From positions 22,956 to 86,955 of the forward strand of contig JAJZVU010000013.1 in NCBI GenBank assembly GCA_021845505.1: 64,000 nt of DNA, given 5' to 3'. The first letter of the stretch is position 1. Each line of letters begins with the position of its first letter. The stretch comes from Pseudomonadota bacterium. GTDB taxonomy: Bacteria > Pseudomonadota > Gammaproteobacteria > Burkholderiales > Burkholderiaceae_C. Below are positions 47,997 through 59,679 of this stretch, one piece after another. Below the pieces are notes generated by a model. That model did not search any database. It was not told the origin of the DNA and saw nothing but the letters and a program-made list of their open reading frames with translations. The translations under genes and the position numbers were made by a program.

Positions 47997-48929
47997 TTGA
48001 GCCAGCCGTCCTCCCCGAAGGTCTGCGCGGTCGTCGTGACGTACAACCGCAAGGACCTCTTGTTGCAGTGCCTCGAGGCCATGCGCGCGCAGACACGGCG
48101 GCCCGATCGCATTCTGGTGGTCGACAACGCGTCGACCGACGGCACCGCGCAGGCCCTGGAGGCGTCCGGCTGGCTTGCGCGACCTGGCTTCGAACTGTTG
48201 CGCCTGTCCGAGAACACCGGCGGCGCGGGCGGCTTCCAGGCCGGCGTCACGCGCGCCTTCGAAGCGGGTGCGGACTGGGTGTGGATGATGGACGACGACG
48301 CCATGCCGCGGCGCGATGCGCTGCAGGCGTTGATGGCCGTCGAACCCGATCCCTCGAGTCTGTACGGTTCGGTTGCCGTTCAGGGTTCCACGCTGGCCTG
48401 GCCGATGGAGCGCGTGGGTGTTCGTGAGCATGCCCGCATCGAGGATGTGGCGCAGGCCCCCGCGGTCTGCGACGTGCTCTTCCTGCCGTTCCTGGGGTTG
48501 CTGGCCAGCGCCGCGCTGGTGCGGCGGATCGGCCCGCCGGACGCAAGCCTGTTCCTCGCTGTCGACGACGTGGAGTTCTGCCTGCGAGCGCGTCGCTCGG
48601 GGGCGCGGATTCACCTGGTGTCGGCGAGTCGGATCGACCATCCGCTGGCGCATCGCACGGCTGTCCGGGTCGGTTGGCGCACCGTCTACACCCTGAGGCT
48701 CCCACCGTGGAAGCGCTACTACGACGTTCGCAATCGCTTGCTCGTCGCCAGGGCGCATCACGGTGCCGCGCTCTGGTACGCAGCGTTGCCTGGAACCCTT
48801 CTGCGCTGGGTGGTGACGTTGCTGACGGAGCCCGAACGTGGCGCGCAGTGCAGGGCGTTCGCCGGTGGCGTGATCGACGGGCTGCTGAACCGCCGGGGAC
48901 GCCGGCACGACATCTGGCTGGCATCCTGA
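47997..48929 (+). CDS. Family 2 glycosyltransferase, probable galactofuranosyltransferase
   Basis: A 310-residue GT2 enzyme. KVCAVVVTYNRKDLLLQCLEA, VVDNASTDGTAQAL, the NTGGAGGFQAGV stretch and the MMDDDAMP metal site are characteristic of the GlfT/rhamnosyltransferase subfamily, and the histidine in SRIDHPLAHR follows. Being next to glf favours galactofuranose as donor sugar (inference). The start is uncertain: TTG at 47997 is chosen just before the domain; GTG at 47955 and ATG at 47916 are in frame. Confidence 0.83.
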   Translation: MSQPSSPKVCAVVVTYNRKDLLLQCLEAMRAQTRRPDRILVVDNASTDGTAQALEASGWLARPGFELLRLSENTGGAGGFQAGVTRAFEAGADWVWMMDDDAMPRRDALQALMAVEPDPSSLYGSVAVQGSTLAWPMERVGVREHARIEDVAQAPAVCDVLFLPFLGLLASAALVRRIGPPDASLFLAVDDVEFCLRARRSGARIHLVSASRIDHPLAHRTAVRVGWRTVYTLRLPPWKRYYDVRNRLLVARAHHGAALWYAALPGTLLRWVVTLLTEPERGAQCRAFAGGVIDGLLNRRGRRHDIWLAS

Positions 48930-48948
48930 GCGTTGCGCCGCGGTCCGC

Positions 48949-50181
48949 TCACGCCGCGGACTTCGCCAGCGCCCGATACAGGTCCAGGTGCGCGTCGACC
49001 TGGCGCTCCAGCGAAAAGTGTGCGCACACATGCGCACGCGCCTGCTGGCGCCAGTCGCTGCCGATGCGCGCCTGCAGGAAGCGGTGCAGCAGCGACGCCA
49101 GCGCGGCGACATCGCCCTGCTCGACCAAGGCGCCGCAGCGCCCGTCGTCGATCATTTCGGGCAGGCCGCCGGTGCGGAAACCCAGCACCGGCGTGCCACA
49201 GGCCAGGCTCTCCAGCGCGGCCAGCGGAAAGTTGTCGGCCAGGGTGCAGTTGAGGAACGCGTCGGCCGCGCAGTAGATGTCTGCCAGCCGTGCGGCCTCG
49301 TCGACATAGCCGAAGTGCTTGAAATCGAAGCCGGCCAGCGGGCCCGGCGGTTGCGCCTGGCCCTTGCCGAGCAACAGGACAAAGGGCCTCGACTCCTGCG
49401 GCAGCAGGCTCAGCGCCTGCAGGGCCTCGCGGGTTCCCTTGCGCCGGTCGTCCAGGTAGCTGGCGCTGATCAGCACCGCCGGACGCTCCGCCGGTATGCC
49501 CAGCGAGGCTCGAAGCTGCCGGCGCTGCGGCGCCGGCCGGAAGACGTCGATGTCGACCCCGTTGGGGATGACGATGACCCGGTCGATGGCCCCACATCCC
49601 TGCACCAGCGATGCCAGCCAGCGCGACGGCGAGACGTAGTGGAGCGCGCGCTTGCGATGCAGCCACCATTGCAATGCGCGCATCTGGCGGGTCCCGTCGC
49701 GCAAGGTGTTCAGCGGCCATGCGCCCCGTTGCGGGCAGTTTCCGCAGTGCTCCAGGTAGCGTGTGCAATCCATCGGGTACAGGCAGCCGCCGGTGACCGC
49801 CGAGCAGTCGTGCAGCGTCCAGACGACGGGGGCGTGCCTGGACAGCAGCTGCAGGGTCAGCGGCGAGATGCCACCCGACAGGTCATGGAAGTGGAAGAGG
49901 GCGTCGCCTCGCTGCGCGACGCGCCGCAGCCTGGGGTATTCGGTGGGGATCACGTAGGGCCAGCCGGCGGCTCGGGTCAGCCGCTGCAGCGTGTGCTCGG
50001 CCTGGCGCAGCGGGAAACCGGTCCAGGCCAGCGGCACCGGGGCGTCCGCTGCGTCTCCGGGATGGCGGGCGTAATGCGCCGAAGACACGCCCCTGGCGAG
50101 CAGTGCGCGATGCAGCATTTCGGCTACGCGGCTTGCGCCGCCGCCAGTCCGGTCGGCTTTGCTGACTTGAACGATAGGCAT
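48949..50181 (-). CDS. Family 4-type glycosyltransferase with cysteine cluster (WcaC-like)
   Basis: A 410-residue GT-B enzyme. MPIVQVSKADRTGGGASRVAE is followed by HFHDLSGGI and by VVWTLHDCSAVTGGC with further cysteines in YPMDCTRYLEHCGNCP, a cluster known from colanic-acid WcaC-type transferases. The donor half has VIPNGVDIDVF, KGTREALQAL and the catalytic glutamate in ALESLACGTPVLGFRTGGLPE. It converges on the GT2 gene with 19 bases between and is divergent from the HAD-like gene. Confidence 0.88.
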   Translation of the reverse strand: MPIVQVSKADRTGGGASRVAEMLHRALLARGVSSAHYARHPGDAADAPVPLAWTGFPLRQAEHTLQRLTRAAGWPYVIPTEYPRLRRVAQRGDALFHFHDLSGGISPLTLQLLSRHAPVVWTLHDCSAVTGGCLYPMDCTRYLEHCGNCPQRGAWPLNTLRDGTRQMRALQWWLHRKRALHYVSPSRWLASLVQGCGAIDRVIVIPNGVDIDVFRPAPQRRQLRASLGIPAERPAVLISASYLDDRRKGTREALQALSLLPQESRPFVLLLGKGQAQPPGPLAGFDFKHFGYVDEAARLADIYCAADAFLNCTLADNFPLAALESLACGTPVLGFRTGGLPEMIDDGRCGALVEQGDVAALASLLHRFLQARIGSDWRQQARAHVCAHFSLERQVDAHLDLYRALAKSAA

Positions 50182-50357
50182 GTGGCTGCCGCGCTGGCAC
50201 AGGTGGGAGCCGTTCGACGCGCGACCCGCGCGCCATTCTAGGCAGCCGGCGCGTCCGACTGCCCGCTGGCAGCCTTGGCGGGTGCGCTCCCGTACACTGC
50301 AAGGCCGGGCCCGCGCCCCGTGTCTGCGGTGGGTCGGATGTGGCTGCGGAAAGGCCG

Positions 50358-52361
50358 ATGCTGTATTCGTACGACGTCTTCGATACATGCCTGTCGCGCT
50401 TGTACGCGTACCCGCGCGACCTCTTCCTGGCACTCGGGTTGCACCTCGCACCCGAGGGCTTGCCTGCCGCGCGCAGGTTGCGCATGGCGCGCGGTTTCCA
50501 ACGGCGCAGGGTGCTGGCGGAAAAAGCGGCCTACCGACGCTCGGGTGCGTCGCGTACCGCCACACTGGACGACATCTACTCCCGGCTCCGCCCGCCGCGC
50601 TGGCTGCGGCTCGGCCGCGACGAGGTGAAGGCGCTCGAACTGGAGTTCGAGCGTCGGGCCGTCTACACGATCCCATCGATCGCGCGGGAGGTCGATTCCC
50701 TGCTGTCCCGGGGCGAGCGGGTGCTTTTCGTGTCCGATATGTATGTCGAGTCCTGGTTCATCGAAGAGGTCTTCGATCGCCTGCGCATAGCAGCCGCGGC
50801 GCGCAGGATCTACGTATCTTCCGAGGCGCGAGCGACGAAGAGGTCGGGGCAGTTGTTTCGGATGGTGCTGGCGCAGGAGGGTGTCGTCGCGGGGCAGGTG
50901 CTGCATGTGGGGGACGACCTGCAGGCCGACGTCCACGCAGCGCAAGCCCTGGGCGTGCATGCCCGCCATTTCCCGCACTCCACGCTTACCCATCATGAGC
51001 GCAACGTGGCGGGCGGCAGGCGTTCGCGCACGGTCGCGCGCTCGCAACTCGCAGCCCTCGGGCGCAAATGGCGACTGCACGGGGAGCCGGCGAGCGGGGT
51101 CGTCGCGACGCGGGATTCCGTCGCTTATGCGACGATCGCTCCATTCCTTTTGAGTTTCGTGCTGTGGGTTTTGGGCGACGCGCAGCAAAGGGGGGTCCGC
51201 AGGCTGTATTTCGTCGCCCGTGATGGCGAGGTCCTCTACACCATCGCGCGCGCGCTGGCGCCCATCTTCCCCGCGGTGGAGGCGCGTTACCTTCACGGCT
51301 CCCGGCGCGCCTGGATTCCCGCATCGATCGTGCCGGGCGATCGCACATGGCTGAGGTTTGTCTTCGTGGCCGGCGAGAGCAACCGGCCTGGCGACCTGCT
51401 TGCCCGCCTCGGCGTCACCGCGGACGGCCAGAAGGAATACCAGATGGCGCTCGGCGCCTGCGATGCCGACTGGACCGGCGATCTTCCGGAACAAGGCGCC
51501 TTGCGCTTCCTGGAGCGATTGCTGGGCCACCCCGAGACGGCTCGGCGCCTCGTCGAGGCCTCCGCCCGGCTGCGGGCGGACGTGCTTTCCTACCTGCGTG
51601 GGCAGGGACTTTTCGATGGGACCCCGTGGGCGCTGGTCGACCTGGGTTGGGCTTTCGCCTGCCAGGCCGCGCTGAATCGAATCGTGCTGCACGCGGACGG
51701 CGCCCTGGGGCCGGTGCGGGGGTACTACCTGGGCGCTCGCTCGAGTTTCCTGCCCACCGCAATCACAGGCCCGACGCACTGCTACCTGCAGCAGCCCGGC
51801 TCGATCTTCGCGCGGCGCGCGGCGGTGGTCGAGCATGTGTTCACGCCGGCGACCCATGCCAGCACGATTGGCTATCACGCCGATGCCGCGCAGCACATCG
51901 TGCCCAGCTTCGGCCCGGACCCGCGTTGCGCTGACGAACTGGACTACGCCCATCGGTTGAACCGGATCGTGCTTTCGGCCGCGGAAGATTATGTCGCGGA
52001 CCCGCGCACCCGCCGTATCGTCGACGAGTCCCGTGGTGACATCCTGCGCAACGCGCAGCGCTTGCTGAGCAACCCGACCGCGGTGGAGGCCGGCGCCTAT
52101 GTCGACTTCGGTGCCGTCCTCGATCCACGCCACGATGGATCCCGGCTACGGCCGCTGTGTCGACCGTGGTCGCTCGCACAGGTCATGGGCCTGGCTGTCG
52201 CGACGCTGCACAGGCGGCCGGGACGCAAGACGGATTCGCTTTGGCCGGAGGGCGCGGCGGCGCTGTCGCCGCCGGCGACCCGCCGGCTGCTGCGCGCGCT
52301 GCTGGGGGTGGCGGGGGCCTTGCGCCGGATGCGCGGCCAGGCGTCGGCCGGGCGGACATAG
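50358..52361 (+). CDS. Large HAD-superfamily protein of polysaccharide loci (COG5610-like)
   Basis: A 667-residue protein. The N-terminal 220 residues form a HAD phosphatase-like domain: YDVFDT (5-10), the FVSDMYV serine motif, a lysine in ATKRSGQLF, and HVGDDLQADVHAA. The long remainder has a conserved LYFVARDGEVLY and a VDLGWAF segment but no fold I can name. Such proteins recur in LPS and capsule clusters without a proven activity. ATG at 50358 is preferred because GGAAAGG lies upstream; GTG at 50340 is possible. Confidence 0.78.
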   Translation: MLYSYDVFDTCLSRLYAYPRDLFLALGLHLAPEGLPAARRLRMARGFQRRRVLAEKAAYRRSGASRTATLDDIYSRLRPPRWLRLGRDEVKALELEFERRAVYTIPSIAREVDSLLSRGERVLFVSDMYVESWFIEEVFDRLRIAAAARRIYVSSEARATKRSGQLFRMVLAQEGVVAGQVLHVGDDLQADVHAAQALGVHARHFPHSTLTHHERNVAGGRRSRTVARSQLAALGRKWRLHGEPASGVVATRDSVAYATIAPFLLSFVLWVLGDAQQRGVRRLYFVARDGEVLYTIARALAPIFPAVEARYLHGSRRAWIPASIVPGDRTWLRFVFVAGESNRPGDLLARLGVTADGQKEYQMALGACDADWTGDLPEQGALRFLERLLGHPETARRLVEASARLRADVLSYLRGQGLFDGTPWALVDLGWAFACQAALNRIVLHADGALGPVRGYYLGARSSFLPTAITGPTHCYLQQPGSIFARRAAVVEHVFTPATHASTIGYHADAAQHIVPSFGPDPRCADELDYAHRLNRIVLSAAEDYVADPRTRRIVDESRGDILRNAQRLLSNPTAVEAGAYVDFGAVLDPRHDGSRLRPLCRPWSLAQVMGLAVATLHRRPGRKTDSLWPEGAAALSPPATRRLLRALLGVAGALRRMRGQASAGRT

Positions 52362-52510
52362 CCACGACCCCGGCAGCGGGGTACCATGCCCCGCGTGCCC
52401 GAGGGGCGCGGCTGCGGGATGCAGCCGTTCGACACCTCCGCGGGACGGGAGGAACCGTCGTGCGGTGGCCGCGGCGGCTGAACGCAAGGCCCGAAGAGCA
52501 TGGTCGACAG

Positions 52511-53506
52511 ATGAGTGGTGAAACCGCATTGCGCGCGCTGCGTCCGAGTCGCGCCCGCTTGAGGACCGAGGATCAGATCAAGGCGGGTTGGCGGGACGCG
52601 CAGGGCGAGCCGGTGGTCAGCATCTGCTGTGCGACTTACAACCACGCGCCGTGGATCGAGGATGCGATCTGCGGCTTCCTGGCGCAGGAGACGCAGTTCC
52701 GCTTCGAGGTGATCATCCGCGACGACGCGTCTTCGGACGGAACACGCGAAATCGTCGGCCAGTATGCGGCGAGATACCCGGGCATCATCCGGCCGATCCT
52801 CAACGAGCAAAACGACTTCGACGGCGGCGAGGGGCCGCTGAGGCTGTGGCGCGAAGTGGCGAAGGGGCGCTACTGCGCATTGTGCGAGGGCGACGACTTC
52901 TGGGTTTCGCGCAACAAGATCGAGGTGCAGACCTTGTGGATGGAGCAGAATCCCGGGTATGCGCTGAGTTGCCATGATTCGTACAACGCAAGCGGACGCC
53001 TGATCGCTCGGCCGCGGGAACTGCTGCGGCAGCAGGGCGAAAGAGGGGCGGAATTCGACACGGACGCCATCCTGACGCGCAATCTGGTGACGTCGAATAC
53101 CGTTTTCTTCCGCGCGCAGTATTTGAAGACATTTCCGCGCAGCGGTTTGCTCATGCTCGATTGGCCGTTGTGGCTGCATCTGAGCCTGCACGGCCGCTGC
53201 TTTTATCATTACGGAATCTACGGTTGCTACCGGGATCATGGGATCGGCATGTGGACCGGTCTTCCGGTTCACCAGAGGGTGCATCGCGAACTGGAGTTCT
53301 ACGATTTTCTGGCGCGCGCCTATCCGGAGCTCGGGGATCGCGTCGAGCGCAAGAGGAAGGAACACATCTCGCGCGTTCTCCTCGACTATCAGGGCAAGCT
53401 GGATGAGTTGGCTGAATTGCGCCGGAATCCGCTGAAATACCTGGCGAGCCGGGCACTGAGGCGACTTGCCTCGAAAATTCGGAAAATGCGCGCAGGTTTT
53501 CCTTGA
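52511..53506 (+). CDS. Family 2 glycosyltransferase
   Basis: A 331-residue GT-A enzyme without membrane helices. VVSICCATYNHAPWIEDAI, IIRDDASSDGT (D71-D72) and the metal site CEGDDFW (125-131) define the fold. This pattern is common in enzymes that extend O-antigen or capsule repeats. It follows the HAD-like gene by 149 bases. Its last 300 bases contain many codons that are rare in the rest of the window (for example TTT, GAA and ATT), a hint of acquisition. Confidence 0.88.
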   Translation: MSGETALRALRPSRARLRTEDQIKAGWRDAQGEPVVSICCATYNHAPWIEDAICGFLAQETQFRFEVIIRDDASSDGTREIVGQYAARYPGIIRPILNEQNDFDGGEGPLRLWREVAKGRYCALCEGDDFWVSRNKIEVQTLWMEQNPGYALSCHDSYNASGRLIARPRELLRQQGERGAEFDTDAILTRNLVTSNTVFFRAQYLKTFPRSGLLMLDWPLWLHLSLHGRCFYHYGIYGCYRDHGIGMWTGLPVHQRVHRELEFYDFLARAYPELGDRVERKRKEHISRVLLDYQGKLDELAELRRNPLKYLASRALRRLASKIRKMRAGFP

Positions 53507-53548
53507 GGCCCGTCGGCGTGGTCGCCTCGTGCGGCCGTCGACGCCGGC

Positions 53549-54958
53549 GTGCGTGCTATCGCGAGATTCCGCCACAGCGACGAGACCGAATTGTTCAGGC
53601 CCCTCTCCGACGGCATCGCCAGGCTCGCGCGCCTGTACCGCGGCAGTCCGCTGGCGCGGGATGGCTCGCGCAGCCTGTTCATCCAGGCGCACGTCCTGCC
53701 GCTGAAGTTGCTGGGTGCCGTGGTGATGGCCCGCGCGCTCGGCCCTTCGGGCTATGGCATGGTGAACCTGATGATCGCGGCGGTGGCGGTGCTCCAGGTC
53801 GTGCCGCAGGGCGGCATCGACAACGCCGTGCTTCGCTTCGGGGCGCAGTACGCGGTTGCGGGTGAGTGGGGCGGCTTGCGCGGGCTCCTGCGCACGGGCG
53901 TGATGTTGTCCGTGACCTGCGGCGTGGTCACCGCGCTGGGCCTTTGGGCCTGGGCCGCGTTCGGCCATCGCACGCCGATGCTGCGCGCCCTCGTGTATGC
54001 GACCCTGCCGCTGGCCGCGTTGCTGCCGCTCGACAGCTTGCTGGCCGCAGCGATGCAGGCCATCGGCCACGGCGTGGCTTCGCAGGTGCCCAAGGGCGTC
54101 CTGCGTCCCTGGCTTTTCTATCTGGGCCTTTTCGCCAGCCTGGCGTGGCTTCCGCGCTGGTTCGCGCCGTCCCATGTCCTGTTGCTGCAAGCGCTTGCCA
54201 CGCTCGGCTCGGTGGCCGCGGCCGCCTGGCTGTTCCTGCGGCTGCGGCCCGGCGCGTTGGCAACCGGGCAGGCGGCCCGTTACGACCTTCGCACATGGTG
54301 GGGCTCGGCGTTGTCCTACGGCATGCTGAGTGGCCTGATCGTGATCAACATGCAGGTCGACCTGCTGATGGTCGGTTGGCTGGCCGGGACGCAGGATGTC
54401 GGGCTGTATCGCATCGCCACCCAGGCAGCCGCGCTGGTCGGAATGCCCTTGGGCGCTGCGGATGCCTTTATCGCGGCCCGCATCGTTCGGCTTCATCAGC
54501 AAGGCGATCGCGCCGGCTTGCAACGATTGCTCGCGCTGAGTGCCGCGAGCACTTCGCTGCTTGCCGTCCTGGCAGCGCTGGCGATGGCGATCTGGGGTCG
54601 TTCGCTCATCGGCGCGATCTTCGGGCAGGTCTATGCCCCGGCCTACCCTTCGATGCTGGTTCTGTGCCTGGCACAGCTGCTCAACGTGGCCTTCGGATCG
54701 GTCAGCCTGGTGCTGGGCATGACCGGCGCAGAGCGGGTCGCCGCACGGGTCACCGCGGTGGGCCTGGCGCTCAACCTGGCACTGAACCTGGTCCTGATCC
54801 CGATCTGGGGCGCTCTGGGGGCGGCCATCGCGACATGCACGGCGATGGTGGTGTGGAACCTGCTGATGCTTTGGCAGGTCACCTCCCGTCTGGCGGTGGA
54901 TGCCTCCCTGCTGGGTGCCTTGCGATGGGGCCTGGCACGCAGGCCGGGGCGGGTGTGA
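53549..54958 (+). CDS. MOP-superfamily polysaccharide flippase (Wzx/RfbX-like)
   Basis: A 469-residue membrane protein with about 12-14 hydrophobic helices, probably moving undecaprenyl-linked oligosaccharide to the periplasmic side. Family-like segments are PLKLLGAVVMARALGPSGYG in the first helix and VDLLMVGWLAGTQDVGLYRI in the middle. The start is GTG at 53549. No Wzy polymerase or Wzz is visible in the window, so polymerisation, if any, is encoded elsewhere. Confidence 0.87.
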   Translation: MRAIARFRHSDETELFRPLSDGIARLARLYRGSPLARDGSRSLFIQAHVLPLKLLGAVVMARALGPSGYGMVNLMIAAVAVLQVVPQGGIDNAVLRFGAQYAVAGEWGGLRGLLRTGVMLSVTCGVVTALGLWAWAAFGHRTPMLRALVYATLPLAALLPLDSLLAAAMQAIGHGVASQVPKGVLRPWLFYLGLFASLAWLPRWFAPSHVLLLQALATLGSVAAAAWLFLRLRPGALATGQAARYDLRTWWGSALSYGMLSGLIVINMQVDLLMVGWLAGTQDVGLYRIATQAAALVGMPLGAADAFIAARIVRLHQQGDRAGLQRLLALSAASTSLLAVLAALAMAIWGRSLIGAIFGQVYAPAYPSMLVLCLAQLLNVAFGSVSLVLGMTGAERVAARVTAVGLALNLALNLVLIPIWGALGAAIATCTAMVVWNLLMLWQVTSRLAVDASLLGALRWGLARRPGRV

Positions 54959-55075
54959 GCCGGCAGCAGCAACGCGCAGCCTTGCCTAAGATCTTGCATG
55001 GAGTTCCCTTCAAGCAAGTCATCGACCAGTGGCGCCGGCCGCAGTGACGGCGCCTTGTGACCCGGAGTCCAGACC

Positions 55076-56062
<987 letters not shown>

Positions 56063-56323
56063 GCCTGCCGGCTGCCGGCGCCGCGGGCGGTCGGGCGTCC
56101 GCCAGGATGTTTCCGATTGTCCCGGGGCTTTGCAGCGCCGCGGGCGGCGGCGTAGAGTGCTGAGCCAGCCGCGGCGCGCACAGCGATGGCCGCAGCGGCC
56201 TGCGCGGCACGCCCCGGCATTCCGGGCAACCCGGACACCCCGGACGGCGTGCGCGCGCGCCCGGTGCCACGCGCACCGGCATCCGACAACAGCCGACGCA
56301 CAACGTCCGAGGAGTCCGAGCCC

Positions 56324-57625
<1,302 letters not shown>

Positions 57626-57632
57626 AGCCCGG

Positions 57633-57675
57633 CCGGGGCGTGGAGCCCCGGGGCGCCGACCCGCGGCCGCGGGTC
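57633..57675. terminator. Double hairpin between convergent gdhA and ubiA
   Basis: CCGGGGC/GCCCCGG form a 7-bp stem with a 5-base loop (57633-57651), followed by the perfect 18-bp palindrome GACCCGCGG/CCGCGGGTC (57658-57675) that runs into the ubiA stop codon. Together they probably end both transcripts. Confidence 0.45.
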
Positions 57676-58570
57676 AGCGCAGCGCGTACGACGCGACGAT
57701 CCCGGCGAACACCGCGAAGCCCAGCCAGTGGTTGTGGCGGAACGCGGTGAAGCAGCGCGCCGGGTCGCGCCCGCGGATCAGGCCGCCGTGCCACAGCGCC
57801 ATCGCCGCGGCGGCCAGCACGCCGACGACGAAGGGCCAGCCCAGTCCCAGCCGCAGCCCGGCGGCCAGCCAGGCCAGCAGGTACAGCGCGTAGCTGGCCA
57901 TCACCGCGGCGACGTCGAAGCGGCCGAAGGTGATCGCCGAGGTGCGGATGCCGATGCGCAGGTCGTCGGCGCGGTCGACCATCGCGTACTCGGTGTCGTA
58001 GGCCAGCACCCAGAACAGGTTGCCCAGCAGCAGCCACCAGGCCAGCAGCGGCACGCTGTCGTCCACCGCGGCGAAGGCCATCGGGATGCCGAAACTGAAG
58101 GCCACCCCCAGGTAGGCCTGCGGCAGCGCCAGCCAGCGCTTGGTGTAGGGGTAGGCGATGGCGATCAGCAGCGCCGACACCGACAGCGCGATGGTCAGCG
58201 GGTTGGTCAGCAGCACCAGCGCGAAGGCCAGCAGCGCCAGCCCCGCGCCCACCGCCAGCGCCTCGCCGCGGCGCATGCGCCCGCTGGTCACCGGGCGCCG
58301 CGCGGTGCGCTGCACATGGCGGTCGAACTCGGCGTCGGCCACGTCGTTGACCGCGCAACCGGCCGAGCGCATCAGCACGGTGCCGGCGCTGAACACCGCG
58401 AGCAGCCGCCACCCGGGAAAGCCCCCGGCCGCCAGCCACAGCGCGGCCAGCGTCGGCCACAGCAACAGCAGCCAGCCTGCCGGGCGGTCCCAGCGCACGA
58501 GGTCGAGCCACAGCGCCAGGTGCTGGCGCGCGCGGGTGACGGTCGCGGGGGTCGGGGTGGCCGAGGGCAT
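57674..58570 (-). CDS. ubiA: 4-hydroxybenzoate octaprenyltransferase
   Basis: A 298-residue membrane prenyltransferase that attaches the polyprenyl tail to 4-hydroxybenzoate in ubiquinone synthesis. The two aspartate-rich substrate motifs are NDVADAEFD (75-83) and [12 protein letters not shown] (192-203); about eight membrane helices are visible. The length is usual. ubiC is not adjacent. It follows dps by 100 bases in the same direction. Confidence 0.95.
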   Translation of the reverse strand: MPSATPTPATVTRARQHLALWLDLVRWDRPAGWLLLLWPTLAALWLAAGGFPGWRLLAVFSAGTVLMRSAGCAVNDVADAEFDRHVQRTARRPVTSGRMRRGEALAVGAGLALLAFALVLLTNPLTIALSVSALLIAIAYPYTKRWLALPQAYLGVAFSFGIPMAFAAVDDSVPLLAWWLLLGNLFWVLAYDTEYAMVDRADDLRIGIRTSAITFGRFDVAAVMASYALYLLAWLAAGLRLGLGWPFVVGVLAAAAMALWHGGLIRGRDPARCFTAFRHNHWLGFAVFAGIVASYALR

Positions 58571-58670
58571 CGGGCAGGGCTCGCCGATCAGGCGACGGCA
58601 GCGTTCGAGGGACCCGATGCTAGCCGATGCCGGGCCCGATGCATCCGCCGGGGTGCTGCGAAGCGAGCAC

Positions 58671-59192
58671 TCACTCGCCGAGCATCGAGCGCAGCATCCA
58701 CGCGGACTTCTCGTGGATGTCCATGCGCGCCGACAGCAGGTCGGTGGTCGGCTGGTCGCCGGCCTTCTCGACCAGCGGCAGCAGGCCGCGCGCGGTGGCC
58801 GCCACCGTCTCGTTGCCCCGCACCAGGATGCGGATCATCTCCTCGGCCGCAGGGGGTTGCGCCGGCACGTCCTGCAGCCGGGTCAGCGCGCCGAAGGCGG
58901 CGTACGAGCCGGGGGCGCTGAAGCCCAGCGCGCGGATGCGCTCGGCGATCGGGTCGACCGCGGTCCACAACTCGTTGTACTGGGTCATGAACATCTGGTG
59001 CAGGGTGTTGAACATCGGCCCGGTGACGTTCCAGTGGAAATTGTGGGTCGTCAGGTACAGCGTGTAGGTGTCGGCCAGCAGGCGCGACAGGCCCTGGGCG
59101 ATCGCCTCGAGGTGCTGATCGTCGATGCCGATGGCCAGGTTCTTCGAGGTGCGGTGCAGGGCCGGGGTGGCGGGTGCGGACTTCTTCTTCAT
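58671..59192 (-). CDS. dps: DNA starvation/stationary phase protection protein Dps
   Basis: A 173-residue ferritin-like protein that forms dodecamers, oxidises iron with peroxide and shields DNA. The inter-subunit ferroxidase ligands are H53 (NFHWN), H65 (LHQMF), D80 and E84 ([10 protein letters not shown]). The lysine-rich N-terminus MKKKSA fits DNA contact. The gene is divergent from the cytochrome-like gene across a 487-base region; I find no clear OxyR site. Confidence 0.94.
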   Translation of the reverse strand: MKKKSAPATPALHRTSKNLAIGIDDQHLEAIAQGLSRLLADTYTLYLTTHNFHWNVTGPMFNTLHQMFMTQYNELWTAVDPIAERIRALGFSAPGSYAAFGALTRLQDVPAQPPAAEEMIRILVRGNETVAATARGLLPLVEKAGDQPTTDLLSARMDIHEKSAWMLRSMLGE

Positions 59193-59679
59193 CGCTGCGG
59201 TCTCCGAAGGTTGCGCGGCGGCGCGACGCGCGCGCCCCGCCGCGGGCAAGGGTGGGTCGGGCAGGCAGCATCCGCGCAGCAGGGTCTGCGCGGCGGCTGC
59301 GAACTGCCTGGACACGCTACCTGATTCCAACGGGATTGGAGCATGAAGCGCCGCGGCCGTCGTGCGCGCGCGCAACATCCCGTGCGGCGGTGGGGAGACC
59401 CCGGCGTCGCGGCCGCCGTATCGGTTTTGCAACAGCCAGGCACGCGCCGCCTCGGGGCGGCAGGCTTGCGCCGACGCGCGCCGCGCGGTCGCACGGCGCG
59501 GCCGCTGGCGATGTATCGCAATATTCCGATACGCCTCGTCCCGCCCTTTCGCATTGCGACACCGCGGGGCGCGGGAGTAGCATGGGGGAAAACCATTAAA
59601 TGCGCCAAACCGGGTCTTCGCTTCCTGGCTGCCTGCCGGCCGCGAGGGAGCTTGTTTCCTTGCCCACCCACCCTCCATC
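59193..59679. other. 487-bp intergenic region between dps and the CxxCH membrane protein
   Basis: No convincing gene. It contains a short inverted repeat TCCAA-CGGGA-TTGGA near 59327-59341 on the dps side, a 20-bp near-palindrome at 59513-59532 and an 11-bp palindrome at 59549-59559 on the other side. The stretch at about 59510-59560 is more AT-rich than its surroundings and is the best candidate for the promoter of the rightward gene, which would give a leader of about 100-150 bases. Confidence 0.5.
59513..59559. promoter_or_regulatory. Paired palindromes, candidate regulator sites
   Basis: GTATCGCAAT and ATTCCGATAC face each other with one mismatch (59513-59532), and TCGCA-T-TGCGA follows at 59549-59559. 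The two share a TCGCAAT-like core. Centres are about 31 bases apart, roughly three helical turns, as for cooperating dimers. I do not recognise the regulator. Confidence 0.45.
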
